DNA of 64,000 nucleotides from Bacteroidota bacterium (lineage in GTDB: Bacteria; Bacteroidota; Bacteroidia; Chitinophagales; Saprospiraceae), in the NCBI GenBank assembly GCA_030147525.1, contig JASBVF010000056.1:339037-403036 (forward strand), in the 5' to 3' direction. Numbering within the stretch: position 1 is the stretch's first letter; each line of letters begins with the position of its first letter. The notes under the pieces are model-generated. The model was given only the letters and a program-made list of their open reading frames with translations, made no database searches and was not told the DNA's origin. The position numbers and the translations under genes are program-made. Below, one piece after another: positions 7,616 through 15,494 of the stretch.

Positions 7616-10600
7616 TCAATCATTTTTTGATTTCAGCTTCATTATTATCTCTTCCTGCACGTAAAACGCATACAAAGCGACATCCTTATTCTGCCCATTC
7701 ACGCGCCGGCGGTCCTGACCGAGGTAAGCTATCTTTAAATTTTTTCCATCCATCTCAAAAGTAATTTCTTCCCCTTTTTCCATAGCTCGCAACGAGACCG
7801 CCGGAACGTTCCGTTGTTCTACCCCCATATCTTTTTCGATTGAAAAAGTCGCTTTATTATCCCTCGAAAGCTGTTCAAGTATAATTTTATACTCATACCC
7901 GTCAAGCGATAAGGTGTCAAAAAAGTCTCTGTTTTTGAGAATGCGGGGCTCCGCCACAAAGTTATTTTTCACCAGGTTCCATACCAGTTCACTGGGCGGA
8001 TTCTCAACAACAGGTGGCTTGTCTATAGTTGGGCACCCTCCGTTTTCATCGACCCCGGCAACATCCGGACATTTATCCCTGTCATCCGGAATACCGTCTC
8101 CGTCTCTGTCAGCAATCGTTTGTTGAGTATTTTGCCCGGTTGGTACAGGTTTTATAATATTTATCTCCACCCGCCGGTTTGCGGCACGTCCCTGCTCCGT
8201 CGTATTAGGTTTTGCCGGTTGCGATTCCCCCTTGCCGATAGTTGTCAGGCGCTCCCGGGAAATACCCTGGTCAGCCAGGTAACTGGCGACGGCCTGCGCC
8301 AATCGCTGTGAAATTTGCAGATTGTAAGACTCCGTTCCCTGGCTGTCTGTGTGTCCGGTGAGTTCCAGCTTCCAGTCAGGGTTGCGGTCTAACTCTTTAC
8401 TTAGTTTGGTCAACACCTGCCGGGCATCCGTCCGCAACGAAATTTTATCCAGATCAAAATAAATGACGGAAGTGGTCGACGGTAAAACAGTGACCTTTTC
8501 AGTCTCAGGCTCCATGCCTACTGAAAAAAGCAGATTATCACTCCCAGGTGTGAAGGTTTGCCCCCTCAGCGGTTCATACCCGCTTTTTTCAAAATTAAAA
8601 CGCTGCTGCACCCCCACAAGCATTTCCACTTCCAGCATGCCGTCCGGGCGGGTCCTGCCGGTGAAATCGCCCATCGTGACGCTCACACCGCTGAGCGGAT
8701 TTCCCGTTTTTTTATCTTGCACAAGCACGATCGCCTGCACCCGGTTTTTTGCTTCCCGCCCAATCAGCAGCGAATGCAGGTGCGGCAAGTCGAGGTTGTT
8801 GAAATATTGGCCCTCAGTAGCCTCCAGCAAGCGGTCACGGTACACAGTCGCCGAGTCGAAGTTTTGATGATAAAAATCCGAAAGGCCGGCGCCGTGCCAG
8901 GCCTCGAGTCGCACGCTGTCGAAATCCATTGCAAGTTCAAAACTAATCCTCGCCGAATTCAAAATCTGCCCGGCCACCTCCGCAGGCAGCGAGTCCGCCA
9001 CATCGTGGTAGTAATTATAAAAAGTCTTGCCGCTGTTGAAATGAAATTTCCCCAGATTCGCCTTCGCCAATTCGTAAGCAGGGTCAAGCTCCGTTGCTCG
9101 TTTGAGAAAGGCCCATGAAGATTCAATAGCCCGATTTTTTTCGGTCGTGTCAGGGGTAGCTCCGGCAAAGTTATATGCCTCCACGCCCAGATTGTTGTAG
9201 ATCACGGCACTGTCCGCAAAGCATTCTTTTTTCAAAAAACCGGCGGCCAAATATGCCTCTTGGCAATCTTTTGACGGTTCGGATTTTACACCAGCCAGCC
9301 TGGCCAGCGTTTCCGTACCACCGTAATCCCAGGTAAATAAAAAAATGACCAGCCACAGCACCGTGACTGCACCTGCCAGCCAGAAGTTTTCGGTAAAAAA
9401 CGGCTTCTCCGGCAGCTCCGGCTTTGGTTTATTTTCTTCCAAAAACTGCTGAATGTCGGGCGTTTGCGGAGCAGCTTTCACCATCTTTGAAAGTTGGCTC
9501 GTTTCAACCAAACCACCCTGCGCCACTTGCCGTTCCAATGTTTGATTTAGCTCCGCAACGTGCCTCGGAGTCAGCAGTTTCAAACCCTGTAACTGGCGAA
9601 TAATGGCCTGCGTCTCCGGATTCTCCGGTGCAAGTGCAAAATTTTGCACCGCCAGGTTGATCTGCTGCTCCTGGTTTGCGTGGCTGCCCTGCACCAGCGT
9701 TTCGACGGCCTGCAACTCGGCCTGTACCGCCTCCCGTGCGATGCGCTCAGTGGCAGGATCAAGTTCCGAAAGCAACTCCTTACGCAGGCGGGGCGAAAGG
9801 TCACCCGTTTGCAGCCAGGGTATGCGACTGAGGATGAGGAGGTTATCGTAGTTAACGCCGATCCGGGGATCAGCGGAACCGAGGGCGTGCCCAATGGCCA
9901 ACGTGATATTCCAGTCGGGTTTCGGGTAAACGGCCAGGGCGCAGAGCCAGCGATACAGCGCCGGATGATTTTTTAAATAATCCCGGTGATCGGCGGCAGT
10001 GCGCCAGCGGCGGTAATTTACGTCGGGTTCCACCCTGCCTTCAAGCAAGCGTTCACACCAGGCGGCGTAAGTCGGCAGGTCTTCTTCCTCCATGCCTCGT
10101 TCGAGAAATTTGATGGCTTCGCCAATGCCCTCCGTATCGCTGGGGAAGACGGCGAAAAGGCCATGCAACGCACCTTCCCGGTACGTCCACGATACCACAG
10201 GCATGGGCGTGAGCAGTAGCCGATGCTTCCATTGCCGGAAAAAGCCGGTGATTTCCGGTTTTGTCCGGGGCCGGTCGATGGCATTCGGATCGAGCATGGC
10301 GTGGGCATTGCCCAGCACAATCAGGCGGTGGTAAGGGTAGAGCCGCCGAAGTTGCTCGGGCAGCAAACCGTCCGGATGCTGATCGTTCCAGAAGCGGATG
10401 GGCTCTGTTTTAAAATAAAAAACCTCGCCCAACACCTCCCGGTGTCGCAGGAAATTGACCAAAAAACGGTAAAGATTTGACTGATGGCTGCCGTAGGCCT
10501 GCTCGTCCACGAGAAACAAATATTCCGTTGGCACTGAGTCTGTCCGGGTGATGAGTTGCGGAAATCCGCCATCGGCAATTGTCCGTTTAACAGAGGTTGG

Positions 10601-11761
10601 CACATCCATATTTTTCCGGAGGCCCTCCTGCCGCCTGCGCAGCACATCGGCGAGGCGGTAGAGTTCACGCTCCACCCGCACGTAGCCCTCCTGCGAACGG
10701 AAGGGGATGAAATACGGCCCCTTGTCAACGGCCTTGAATCGCTCGGCAGCGGCCGTTAGGTCTTCGCCCTCTTCGGGAAGGGGAGGTGGCTTTCGCAAAG
10801 CCCATTTCACCCAAAACCAGAGCATGGTGAGGCCCAACAAGCCAAGTAAGATCCAGGTGCCCCAGGAGAAATTGACGACCGGGGCAACTGCGTCCAACTC
10901 AAGCGTTTTGGCAGCAAGTACGGCTACATCCTGCCCGACGGAAATACGGTGCTCCAGCGTTTTTTCACAAAAACCCTCCACGCCGGGACGGGTTGCTGTG
11001 AAGGTCACGTTGAAAGTCCGGGAATCACCGAAGCGGTGCTTTGCCTTGGCTCCTGCGGCTGTTGAACCGTCGTCAAAATTCCATTCGAGCGTCAGTCCCG
11101 CAGTGTCGGGCAGCAGTGCTTCGAAACTCACTTCAGTGTTCAGACGGGTTTCCCGCTGAGCGATGATGCTGTCCACCACGGGCATTTCAGCACATAAAAT
11201 GCGGAAGGATTTTTCGTGCGTTTTGGGCTCACCGGTTTTTTTATCGATGTCGTTCAGGGCAGTCAGCCGGACCTGTTTGTCGGGGCTGGCGCCCATTTTT
11301 TTGATCAAAAAAGTCAGGTGAAACGAATCCCCTTCGACGTACTCCGGCTCTTTGGTTTTGACATCGATGATTTCCCAGCGCATAGCAGTCGAGTCCACGT
11401 TTTTCGAGCCATTTAAAAACCTGATGGCCTCCCCTACCTTCACCGTGGGCGGATGTTGAAAAACGACATCCGGAACCTGTTCTTTTTGAATCAGCTTCCA
11501 AATCCCCCACCCCATCCCGACGAGCAGCAAGGCCGGCAGTATCCAGCGCACCCAATCCGGCTGATGTTGCCACCACGAGTCATGGGTGGGTGATTCCGGC
11601 ACATCCCACGGTCGGCTCACTTCCTCCCAATACCGGTCGAACAGTTCGTAAAACCGCTCCTGGTCAGCCCTGCTGTGGGCGATGAGCGGGCAGAGCAGAG
11701 TTTTCAGTTTTTCGGGTTCCTTCAAATTGGCAGTACCGAGGCCGTCAAGCAGCCGCAGCAC
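7616..11761 (-). CDS. Large envelope protein: PKD, vWA-like, TPR-like, OmpA and TSP3 regions
   Basis: At least 1381 residues counted from the GTG at 11759-11761. The reading frame stays open and protein-like to a stop at 11897-11899, so the true N-terminus is probably 25-40 residues longer. Order: helical N-terminus; membrane helix about 69-91; two PKD/Ig-like domains (about 100-285, with WNFDDGST); membrane helix about 292-317; a vWA-like fold (about 400-560: YLFLVDEQAYGS, then LIVLGNAHAML) whose MIDAS DxSxS is degenerate; long helical region; membrane helix near 797; TPR-like helices about 850-970; a CNA/carboxypeptidase-regulatory-like domain; OmpA peptidoglycan-binding domain about 1099-1204 (TGHTDSQGTESYN); TSP3 calcium repeat about 1219-1242 (DRDGDGIPDD); unknown C-terminus. 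It follows a MoxR ATPase and an EAD/iSTAND-like gene. Likely role: wall-tethered partner or effector platform of the MoxR ATPase (inference). Confidence 0.7.
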   Translation of the reverse strand: MLRLLDGLGTANLKEPEKLKTLLCPLIAHSRADQERFYELFDRYWEEVSRPWDVPESPTHDSWWQHQPDWVRWILPALLLVGMGWGIWKLIQKEQVPDVVFQHPPTVKVGEAIRFLNGSKNVDSTAMRWEIIDVKTKEPEYVEGDSFHLTFLIKKMGASPDKQVRLTALNDIDKKTGEPKTHEKSFRILCAEMPVVDSIIAQRETRLNTEVSFEALLPDTAGLTLEWNFDDGSTAAGAKAKHRFGDSRTFNVTFTATRPGVEGFCEKTLEHRISVGQDVAVLAAKTLELDAVAPVVNFSWGTWILLGLLGLTMLWFWVKWALRKPPPLPEEGEDLTAAAERFKAVDKGPYFIPFRSQEGYVRVERELYRLADVLRRRQEGLRKNMDVPTSVKRTIADGGFPQLITRTDSVPTEYLFLVDEQAYGSHQSNLYRFLVNFLRHREVLGEVFYFKTEPIRFWNDQHPDGLLPEQLRRLYPYHRLIVLGNAHAMLDPNAIDRPRTKPEITGFFRQWKHRLLLTPMPVVSWTYREGALHGLFAVFPSDTEGIGEAIKFLERGMEEEDLPTYAAWCERLLEGRVEPDVNYRRWRTAADHRDYLKNHPALYRWLCALAVYPKPDWNITLAIGHALGSADPRIGVNYDNLLILSRIPWLQTGDLSPRLRKELLSELDPATERIAREAVQAELQAVETLVQGSHANQEQQINLAVQNFALAPENPETQAIIRQLQGLKLLTPRHVAELNQTLERQVAQGGLVETSQLSKMVKAAPQTPDIQQFLEENKPKPELPEKPFFTENFWLAGAVTVLWLVIFLFTWDYGGTETLARLAGVKSEPSKDCQEAYLAAGFLKKECFADSAVIYNNLGVEAYNFAGATPDTTEKNRAIESSWAFLKRATELDPAYELAKANLGKFHFNSGKTFYNYYHDVADSLPAEVAGQILNSARISFELAMDFDSVRLEAWHGAGLSDFYHQNFDSATVYRDRLLEATEGQYFNNLDLPHLHSLLIGREAKNRVQAIVLVQDKKTGNPLSGVSVTMGDFTGRTRPDGMLEVEMLVGVQQRFNFEKSGYEPLRGQTFTPGSDNLLFSVGMEPETEKVTVLPSTTSVIYFDLDKISLRTDARQVLTKLSKELDRNPDWKLELTGHTDSQGTESYNLQISQRLAQAVASYLADQGISRERLTTIGKGESQPAKPNTTEQGRAANRRVEINIIKPVPTGQNTQQTIADRDGDGIPDDRDKCPDVAGVDENGGCPTIDKPPVVENPPSELVWNLVKNNFVAEPRILKNRDFFDTLSLDGYEYKIILEQLSRDNKATFSIEKDMGVEQRNVPAVSLRAMEKGEEITFEMDGKNLKIAYLGQDRRRVNGQNKDVALYAFYVQEEIIMKLKSKND

Positions 11762-11845
11762 CCGCAGCCGGTCGGCGGGGCTGATGTAAAAATCCGCCAG
11801 TTCCAGCCGTTGGAGGAAGGAATCGAGGGGGAAGGTGATATTTGA

Positions 11846-11894
11846 TGATTGTTTGATTGTTGAGAATGTTTGATTGTTGGGATTGTTTGATCGT
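11846..11894. repeat. Degenerate 8-bp tandem repeat between MoxR gene and large envelope gene
   Basis: TGATTGTT occurs at 11846-11853 and 11854-11861, again at 11871-11878, with related words (GGATTGTT, TTGATCGT) up to 11894. It lies in the leader of the large minus-strand gene, just where the N-terminus of that gene becomes uncertain. Confidence 0.7.
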
Positions 11895-11930
11895 TGTCAC
11901 ACCGAATAACAATCCAGCAATCCAGCCATT

Positions 11931-12875
11931 TTAAAAAACGCCCTTCACCGCCTCCAAATCCTCCCTCGTTTTCACCAAAATCGAAAGATTGTCGAGCATT
12001 TGCTGGCGCTGTTTGGCTTCGCTGACTTCCATGAAATTCTGCACTTCTAGGATACGCAGCCAAGCGATTAACTCTGCGGTGGCCGGGGCTTTCCGCACCG
12101 AACGTTTGCGAATGGCGCCGAATTTTTCGATCAGCATGTCCATCATTTCATCGGTGAATTTGGTGCTGCTGCCGAGTTGCGTTTTCACGATTTCTTTCAG
12201 CAACGCCGCATCCGGGAACGGGATGTGGTAAAAAACGCAGCGGCGCAGAAACGGGTCTGGCAGGTTTTTCTCCGAGTTGCTGGTCATGATGACCATGATG
12301 TTCCGGTCGTCTGATTTTTTGATCAGGTAATTATCCTGCTCCTTCATGTGGAAGCGATAGTTTTCAATTTCGTACAAAATATCGTTGGTAAAATCCCGGG
12401 GCGCTTTGTCGATTTCATCGATCAACACCACAGAGCTTTGTGGTTTTTCCGGCAGCGGCGTACTGAATTTCGAGCCATCCACACCGCCGGGATTGGTGAA
12501 AGCGATGGCCTTGCCGAGCGCCTGGAGTTCAATAAAATCGGCGGTGTGCATCGCTTTTTGCCCGTTAGCCGATTTGATATTTGCTTCCTGGAAATGCGAC
12601 AGCGCATCGTAGGTATAAAACAGATCCCGTGCAGCCGAGGTGGTCTTTGTATTGAAAATCAGTGGTTTGTCGCCGAAGTCAGAGCCTGGCAACTGCGAAA
12701 GGTCGAGCGCCACTTTTTGCGCCAGCTTTGTTTTGCCGGTGCCCGGTTCGCCCGTCAACAGCAGCGGCTGGCCGAGGGCAATGGCCACTTCAACGGCATT
12801 TTTCAGAGCCTCGTGCAGGATGTAGTCTTGCGGGCGGAAGGGTTGGGCGATGCGAGGGTGGAGTTTGATTTGCAT
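11931..12875 (-). CDS. MoxR-family AAA+ ATPase
   Basis: 314 residues from ATG at 12873-12875. Walker A is TGEPGTGKTK (41-50), Walker B is VVLIDEIDKAP (149-159), sensor 1 is near VIMTSNSEKNLP (about 197-208), and the arginine-finger region is DPFLRRCVFYHIPFP. The region between Walker A and B is longer than in compact MoxR proteins (FNTKTTSAARDLFYTYDALSH) and is typical of the ATPase of MoxR-vWA systems. From the family, it would remodel or activate a vWA partner using ATP in the cytoplasm. The vWA-like region lies in the next gene, about 170 bases downstream on the same strand. The gene upstream encodes an EAD/inactive-STAND-like protein, so the three resemble a ternary conflict-type system. 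Confidence 0.85.
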   Translation of the reverse strand: MQIKLHPRIAQPFRPQDYILHEALKNAVEVAIALGQPLLLTGEPGTGKTKLAQKVALDLSQLPGSDFGDKPLIFNTKTTSAARDLFYTYDALSHFQEANIKSANGQKAMHTADFIELQALGKAIAFTNPGGVDGSKFSTPLPEKPQSSVVLIDEIDKAPRDFTNDILYEIENYRFHMKEQDNYLIKKSDDRNIMVIMTSNSEKNLPDPFLRRCVFYHIPFPDAALLKEIVKTQLGSSTKFTDEMMDMLIEKFGAIRKRSVRKAPATAELIAWLRILEVQNFMEVSEAKQRQQMLDNLSILVKTREDLEAVKGVF

Positions 12876-12882
12876 GTTTTAA

Positions 12883-12922
12883 GGATTGAAGGATTGAAGG
12901 ATAGGAGGATTGAAGGGTTGAC
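12883..12922. repeat. 5 x 8-bp tandem repeat before MoxR gene start
   Basis: Five 8-mers in perfect register: GGATTGAA (12883), GGATTGAA (12891), GGATAGGA (12899), GGATTGAA (12907), GGGTTGAC (12915). The array ends seven bases before the ATG of the minus-strand MoxR gene and covers its leader. Confidence 0.9.
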
Positions 12923-12946
12923 ACCCCACACTCCGGTTTTTCAATC

Positions 12947-14035
12947 CTAAAAAAACTTACTGTTATAATTGTCAATCAATTTTTTCAACCTGATTTCTAC
13001 ATTTTCCATTTCAAATTCATCGGCATCGCCGAAGTGCTGCTGCCGCAGGTTTTTCAACTCACCTGCCGACGGGGCAATAAAACGGTAGCGGCTGAACCAG
13101 GCGCCGATGTCCCGCATTTTCACACTGTTCAACTCCGGCAAGGCCCGTACATGCTGGCTTTGACTGATCACAGCCTCTACCTCCTGCTCGATTTCAGCGT
13201 CGTCTTCCTCGTAAATAATGGCGAAGAAAAACAGGTAAGCCGGGCTGTCCTTCGGCAGTTCTGCATTGCAAAATTCATTGATAAACCAACGGGTAACGGC
13301 AGGTGTGATTTCCTTGTCCCAGTCCCACTGGCTGACCCCGGCAAAAACGCATACGAAATCATTTTCACAGAGTCCCTGCAAAATGGGGCTGTTCTGACGG
13401 AGCCAGGCCAGGTTCTTGGTGGTCAGCGGCTCGTGGTCGTTGACCCGGACGGAGAGGGCAGCGAAGAGATCTTTTAAAATATTTTGCTTGTAAACCTCCG
13501 GGTCGCCGCATTGCCCCAGCGTGATTTCCACCTGCAAAGATTTGCAGCCGGACTCCAGGCCGGGGTTGAGGTAGTCCCGCAACTTGCCCTCCAGGTCGTA
13601 AGCGATGCGTTTGAACATGCCGCTGTGGGACTGCACATCCATGCCGTAGAGGTAGAAAAAATGGACTTTGGTATCTCGTTTTTCCGCAAAAAACTGTTGA
13701 AACCGATCGCTTTGATCCACCCGGTCGCAGGTGTGGCAGTGATAGTCGTGGAGGGAGATTTGACCCTCTTCGCCGGTCTCCGCCTTCAGGTCGGAAGGTT
13801 GGAGGGTGTCGATGATGAGTAGCAATGCCTGCGTGATCCGGTTAACAACGAGGTCGGTATCAGGTTTGGAGACACGGCCACCGAGCCACTCCCGCTGACA
13901 GTTGTTGTACTGGACTTCGAGGCTTAGAATTTCATTGAAATGAATACTGGAAGACTGTACCCGCTCCTTCAACTGCCGGAACAGTTGAGGCATATCTTCT
14001 GCTAATTCTTTGAGTAGCTTTTTCAGATCTTCCAT
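12947..14035 (-). CDS. EAD-like plus inactive-STAND-like protein
   Basis: 362 residues from ATG at 14033-14035. Residues 1-80 are all helical with the pattern LKKLLKEL...EILSLEVQYNNCQREWLGG...NRITQALLLIIDTL, which resembles effector-associated domain 11 (EAD11), a small adaptor domain of bacterial conflict systems. Residues about 120-350 form an alpha/beta region starting VHFFYLYGMD. Where a STAND NTPase would have its P-loop there is GMDVQSHSGMFKR, with no GK[ST], which matches the inactive STAND (iSTAND) type as I know it. The middle has a C-x2-C pair (YHCHTCD) of unknown use. It is the upstream member of the MoxR / large-envelope-gene run (about 70 bases to the MoxR start). Likely role: sensor or adaptor that recruits EAD-bearing effectors encoded elsewhere (inference). 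Confidence 0.55.
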   Translation of the reverse strand: MEDLKKLLKELAEDMPQLFRQLKERVQSSSIHFNEILSLEVQYNNCQREWLGGRVSKPDTDLVVNRITQALLLIIDTLQPSDLKAETGEEGQISLHDYHCHTCDRVDQSDRFQQFFAEKRDTKVHFFYLYGMDVQSHSGMFKRIAYDLEGKLRDYLNPGLESGCKSLQVEITLGQCGDPEVYKQNILKDLFAALSVRVNDHEPLTTKNLAWLRQNSPILQGLCENDFVCVFAGVSQWDWDKEITPAVTRWFINEFCNAELPKDSPAYLFFFAIIYEEDDAEIEQEVEAVISQSQHVRALPELNSVKMRDIGAWFSRYRFIAPSAGELKNLRQQHFGDADEFEMENVEIRLKKLIDNYNSKFF

Positions 14036-14097
14036 GTGAATGTTTTCGCCGGCGGTATTCCATCGTAATTTATAAAAAAATCAGGAAAAGCAGCTTG

Positions 14098-14328
14098 CTA
14101 CAGACCAAATCGTTTGCGCAATTCATCGTATGGCACCCCCTTCTCCCGGTCAGCCTGGTTAAGCAAATCTAAAATTTCTTCGTCGTTTTTGTCGAATTCA
14201 TCTTCGCTGGGAGATTCTTCACCGTTTATTTCAAATTCGATCTTGCCGTTTTTTCGAAATGCCTCCAGCACGCTGATTACCAGCGATTCGTCTTCGGACT
14301 GAGGGATTTTGATGGTGATATTTTTCAT
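14098..14328 (-). CDS. Small acidic antitoxin-like protein
   Basis: 76 residues starting at ATG 14326-14328. The N-terminal half (MKNITIKIPQSEDESLVISVLEAF) looks like a beta strand plus helix, the middle is a run of Glu/Asp, and the C-terminus DREKGVPYDELRKRFGL resembles the tail of small RelB-type or addiction-module antitoxins (YDELRxxxGL). No toxin-like partner gene is adjacent: downstream is the EAD/iSTAND gene after 62 bases, upstream the Fe-S protein gene ends 9 bases away. The tight spacing suggests transcription with one or both neighbours. Identity as an antitoxin is tentative. Confidence 0.5.
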   Translation of the reverse strand: MKNITIKIPQSEDESLVISVLEAFRKNGKIEFEINGEESPSEDEFDKNDEEILDLLNQADREKGVPYDELRKRFGL

Positions 14329-14337
14329 GTTGTTGAG

Positions 14338-15114
14338 TTACCCATTATTCAAAATCAACTCCGCCAGATCGTACACCATCACCCGGTCCTGCTGCTCCTT
14401 CGCCTTCACACCGTCCGACATCATCGTCATGCAAAACGGGCAGTTTACGGCCACGATTTCGGCGCCGGTAGCCAGTGCTTCGTCCGTTCGCTCGGTGTTG
14501 ATACGCTTGTCGCCGGGCTCATCCTCCTTCCACATTTGGGCGCCGCCTGCACCGCAGCAGAGGCCATTGGTACGGCAGCGTTTCATCTCCACCAGGTCGG
14601 CATCAAGCGCTTCGAGTACGGAGCGGGGCGCTTCGTACACACCATTGGCACGGCCGAGGTAGCAGGAGTCGTGGTAAGTGATTTTTTTACCTTTGAAGTG
14701 ACCACCCTCGATTTTCAGACGACCCTCGGACAGCAGACTTAGGAGAAATTGTGTGTGGTGCATCACTTCGTAGTTGCCACCGAGCTCCGGGTATTCATTT
14801 TTTAAAATATTGAAACAATGCGGGCAAGCCGTCACGATTTTTTTCACCTCGTACATGTTCAGCACCGCTACGTTTTGCTGGGCCAGCATTTGGAACAAAA
14901 ATTCGTTACCGGCACGACGGGCAGGATCACCGGTGCAGCTTTCCTCCTGACCAAGGATGGCAAAGTCCACACCTGCTTTTTGTAAAATTTTTGCGAAAGC
15001 GACCGTCACTTTCTGTGCACGGTCATCAAAACTGCCAGCGCAACCTACCCAGAAAAGGATTTCGGGTTGACGGCCTTCAGCGGCCAGTTCGGCCATGGTT
15101 TTTATTGTCGACAT
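14338..15114 (-). CDS. CCG-domain Fe-S protein, HdrB/LldE-like
   Basis: 258 residues from ATG 15112-15114. The frame is open 18 codons upstream, but those codons are only the translated tandem repeat, so this start is preferred. Two cysteine-rich CCG domains are visible: SCTGDPARR and CPHCFNIL in the first, HDSCYLGR and LCCGAGGAQMW in the second, the ligands for a non-cubane [4Fe-4S] or similar cluster in HdrB, GlpC and LldE. It would pass electrons between a dehydrogenase and quinone or ferredoxin carriers. In many Bacteroidota a longer membrane Fe-S protein gene sits directly before it; here that partner is missing and a repeat-bearing leader precedes the gene. It ends 9 bases before the small antitoxin-like gene. 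Confidence 0.82.
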   Translation of the reverse strand: MSTIKTMAELAAEGRQPEILFWVGCAGSFDDRAQKVTVAFAKILQKAGVDFAILGQEESCTGDPARRAGNEFLFQMLAQQNVAVLNMYEVKKIVTACPHCFNILKNEYPELGGNYEVMHHTQFLLSLLSEGRLKIEGGHFKGKKITYHDSCYLGRANGVYEAPRSVLEALDADLVEMKRCRTNGLCCGAGGAQMWKEDEPGDKRINTERTDEALATGAEIVAVNCPFCMTMMSDGVKAKEQQDRVMVYDLAELILNNG

Positions 15115-15122
15115 TTTTGGAG

Positions 15123-15150
15123 AATGATGAATGATGAATGATGAACGATG
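15123..15150. repeat. 4 x 7-bp tandem repeat before Fe-S gene start
   Basis: AATGATG at 15123, 15130 and 15137 and AACGATG at 15144, in perfect register. The array ends eight bases before the ATG of the minus-strand CCG-domain gene, in its leader. Confidence 0.9.
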
Positions 15151-15434
15151 AATTGTAAGGCCGCTCAACGTTCGTCATCCCCGAATCAAAAGTTTTTGTG
15201 AAAAAAGAACGCTTTTTGCCCCCGGATTATCGGCACATAATGCCCGGCGGGCAGCAATGCGGCAATTTTAACAAAATTCTGACTGTCAATCTTTTCTACG
15301 AGGATGATTTTTGATGATAAATCAAAAAGTGGGTCTGACAGCCGGGTTCAGTACAAAGTAGATTCCGGGAGCAGGGAGGCAAAAAACAAGATGTGAAGAC
15401 GGGGAGGAAAACGGCACCCGGCAAGGGTAAAAAG

Positions 15435-15467
15435 TGCGGGGCTGTCTCGAAAAGAGACAGCCCCGCA
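15435..15467 (-). terminator. Rho-independent terminator of secreted-protein gene
   Basis: A perfect 14-bp stem (TGCGGGGCTGTCTC, 15435-15448, with its complement at 15454-15467) closes a 5-base loop. On the minus strand it is followed by CTTTTTACC. It lies 27 bases past the stop of the gene at 15495-16094. The rest of the 15151-15494 interval holds no gene that I can support. Confidence 0.85.
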
Positions 15468-15494
15468 GGATAATCATCATGGAGTAATCGATTC

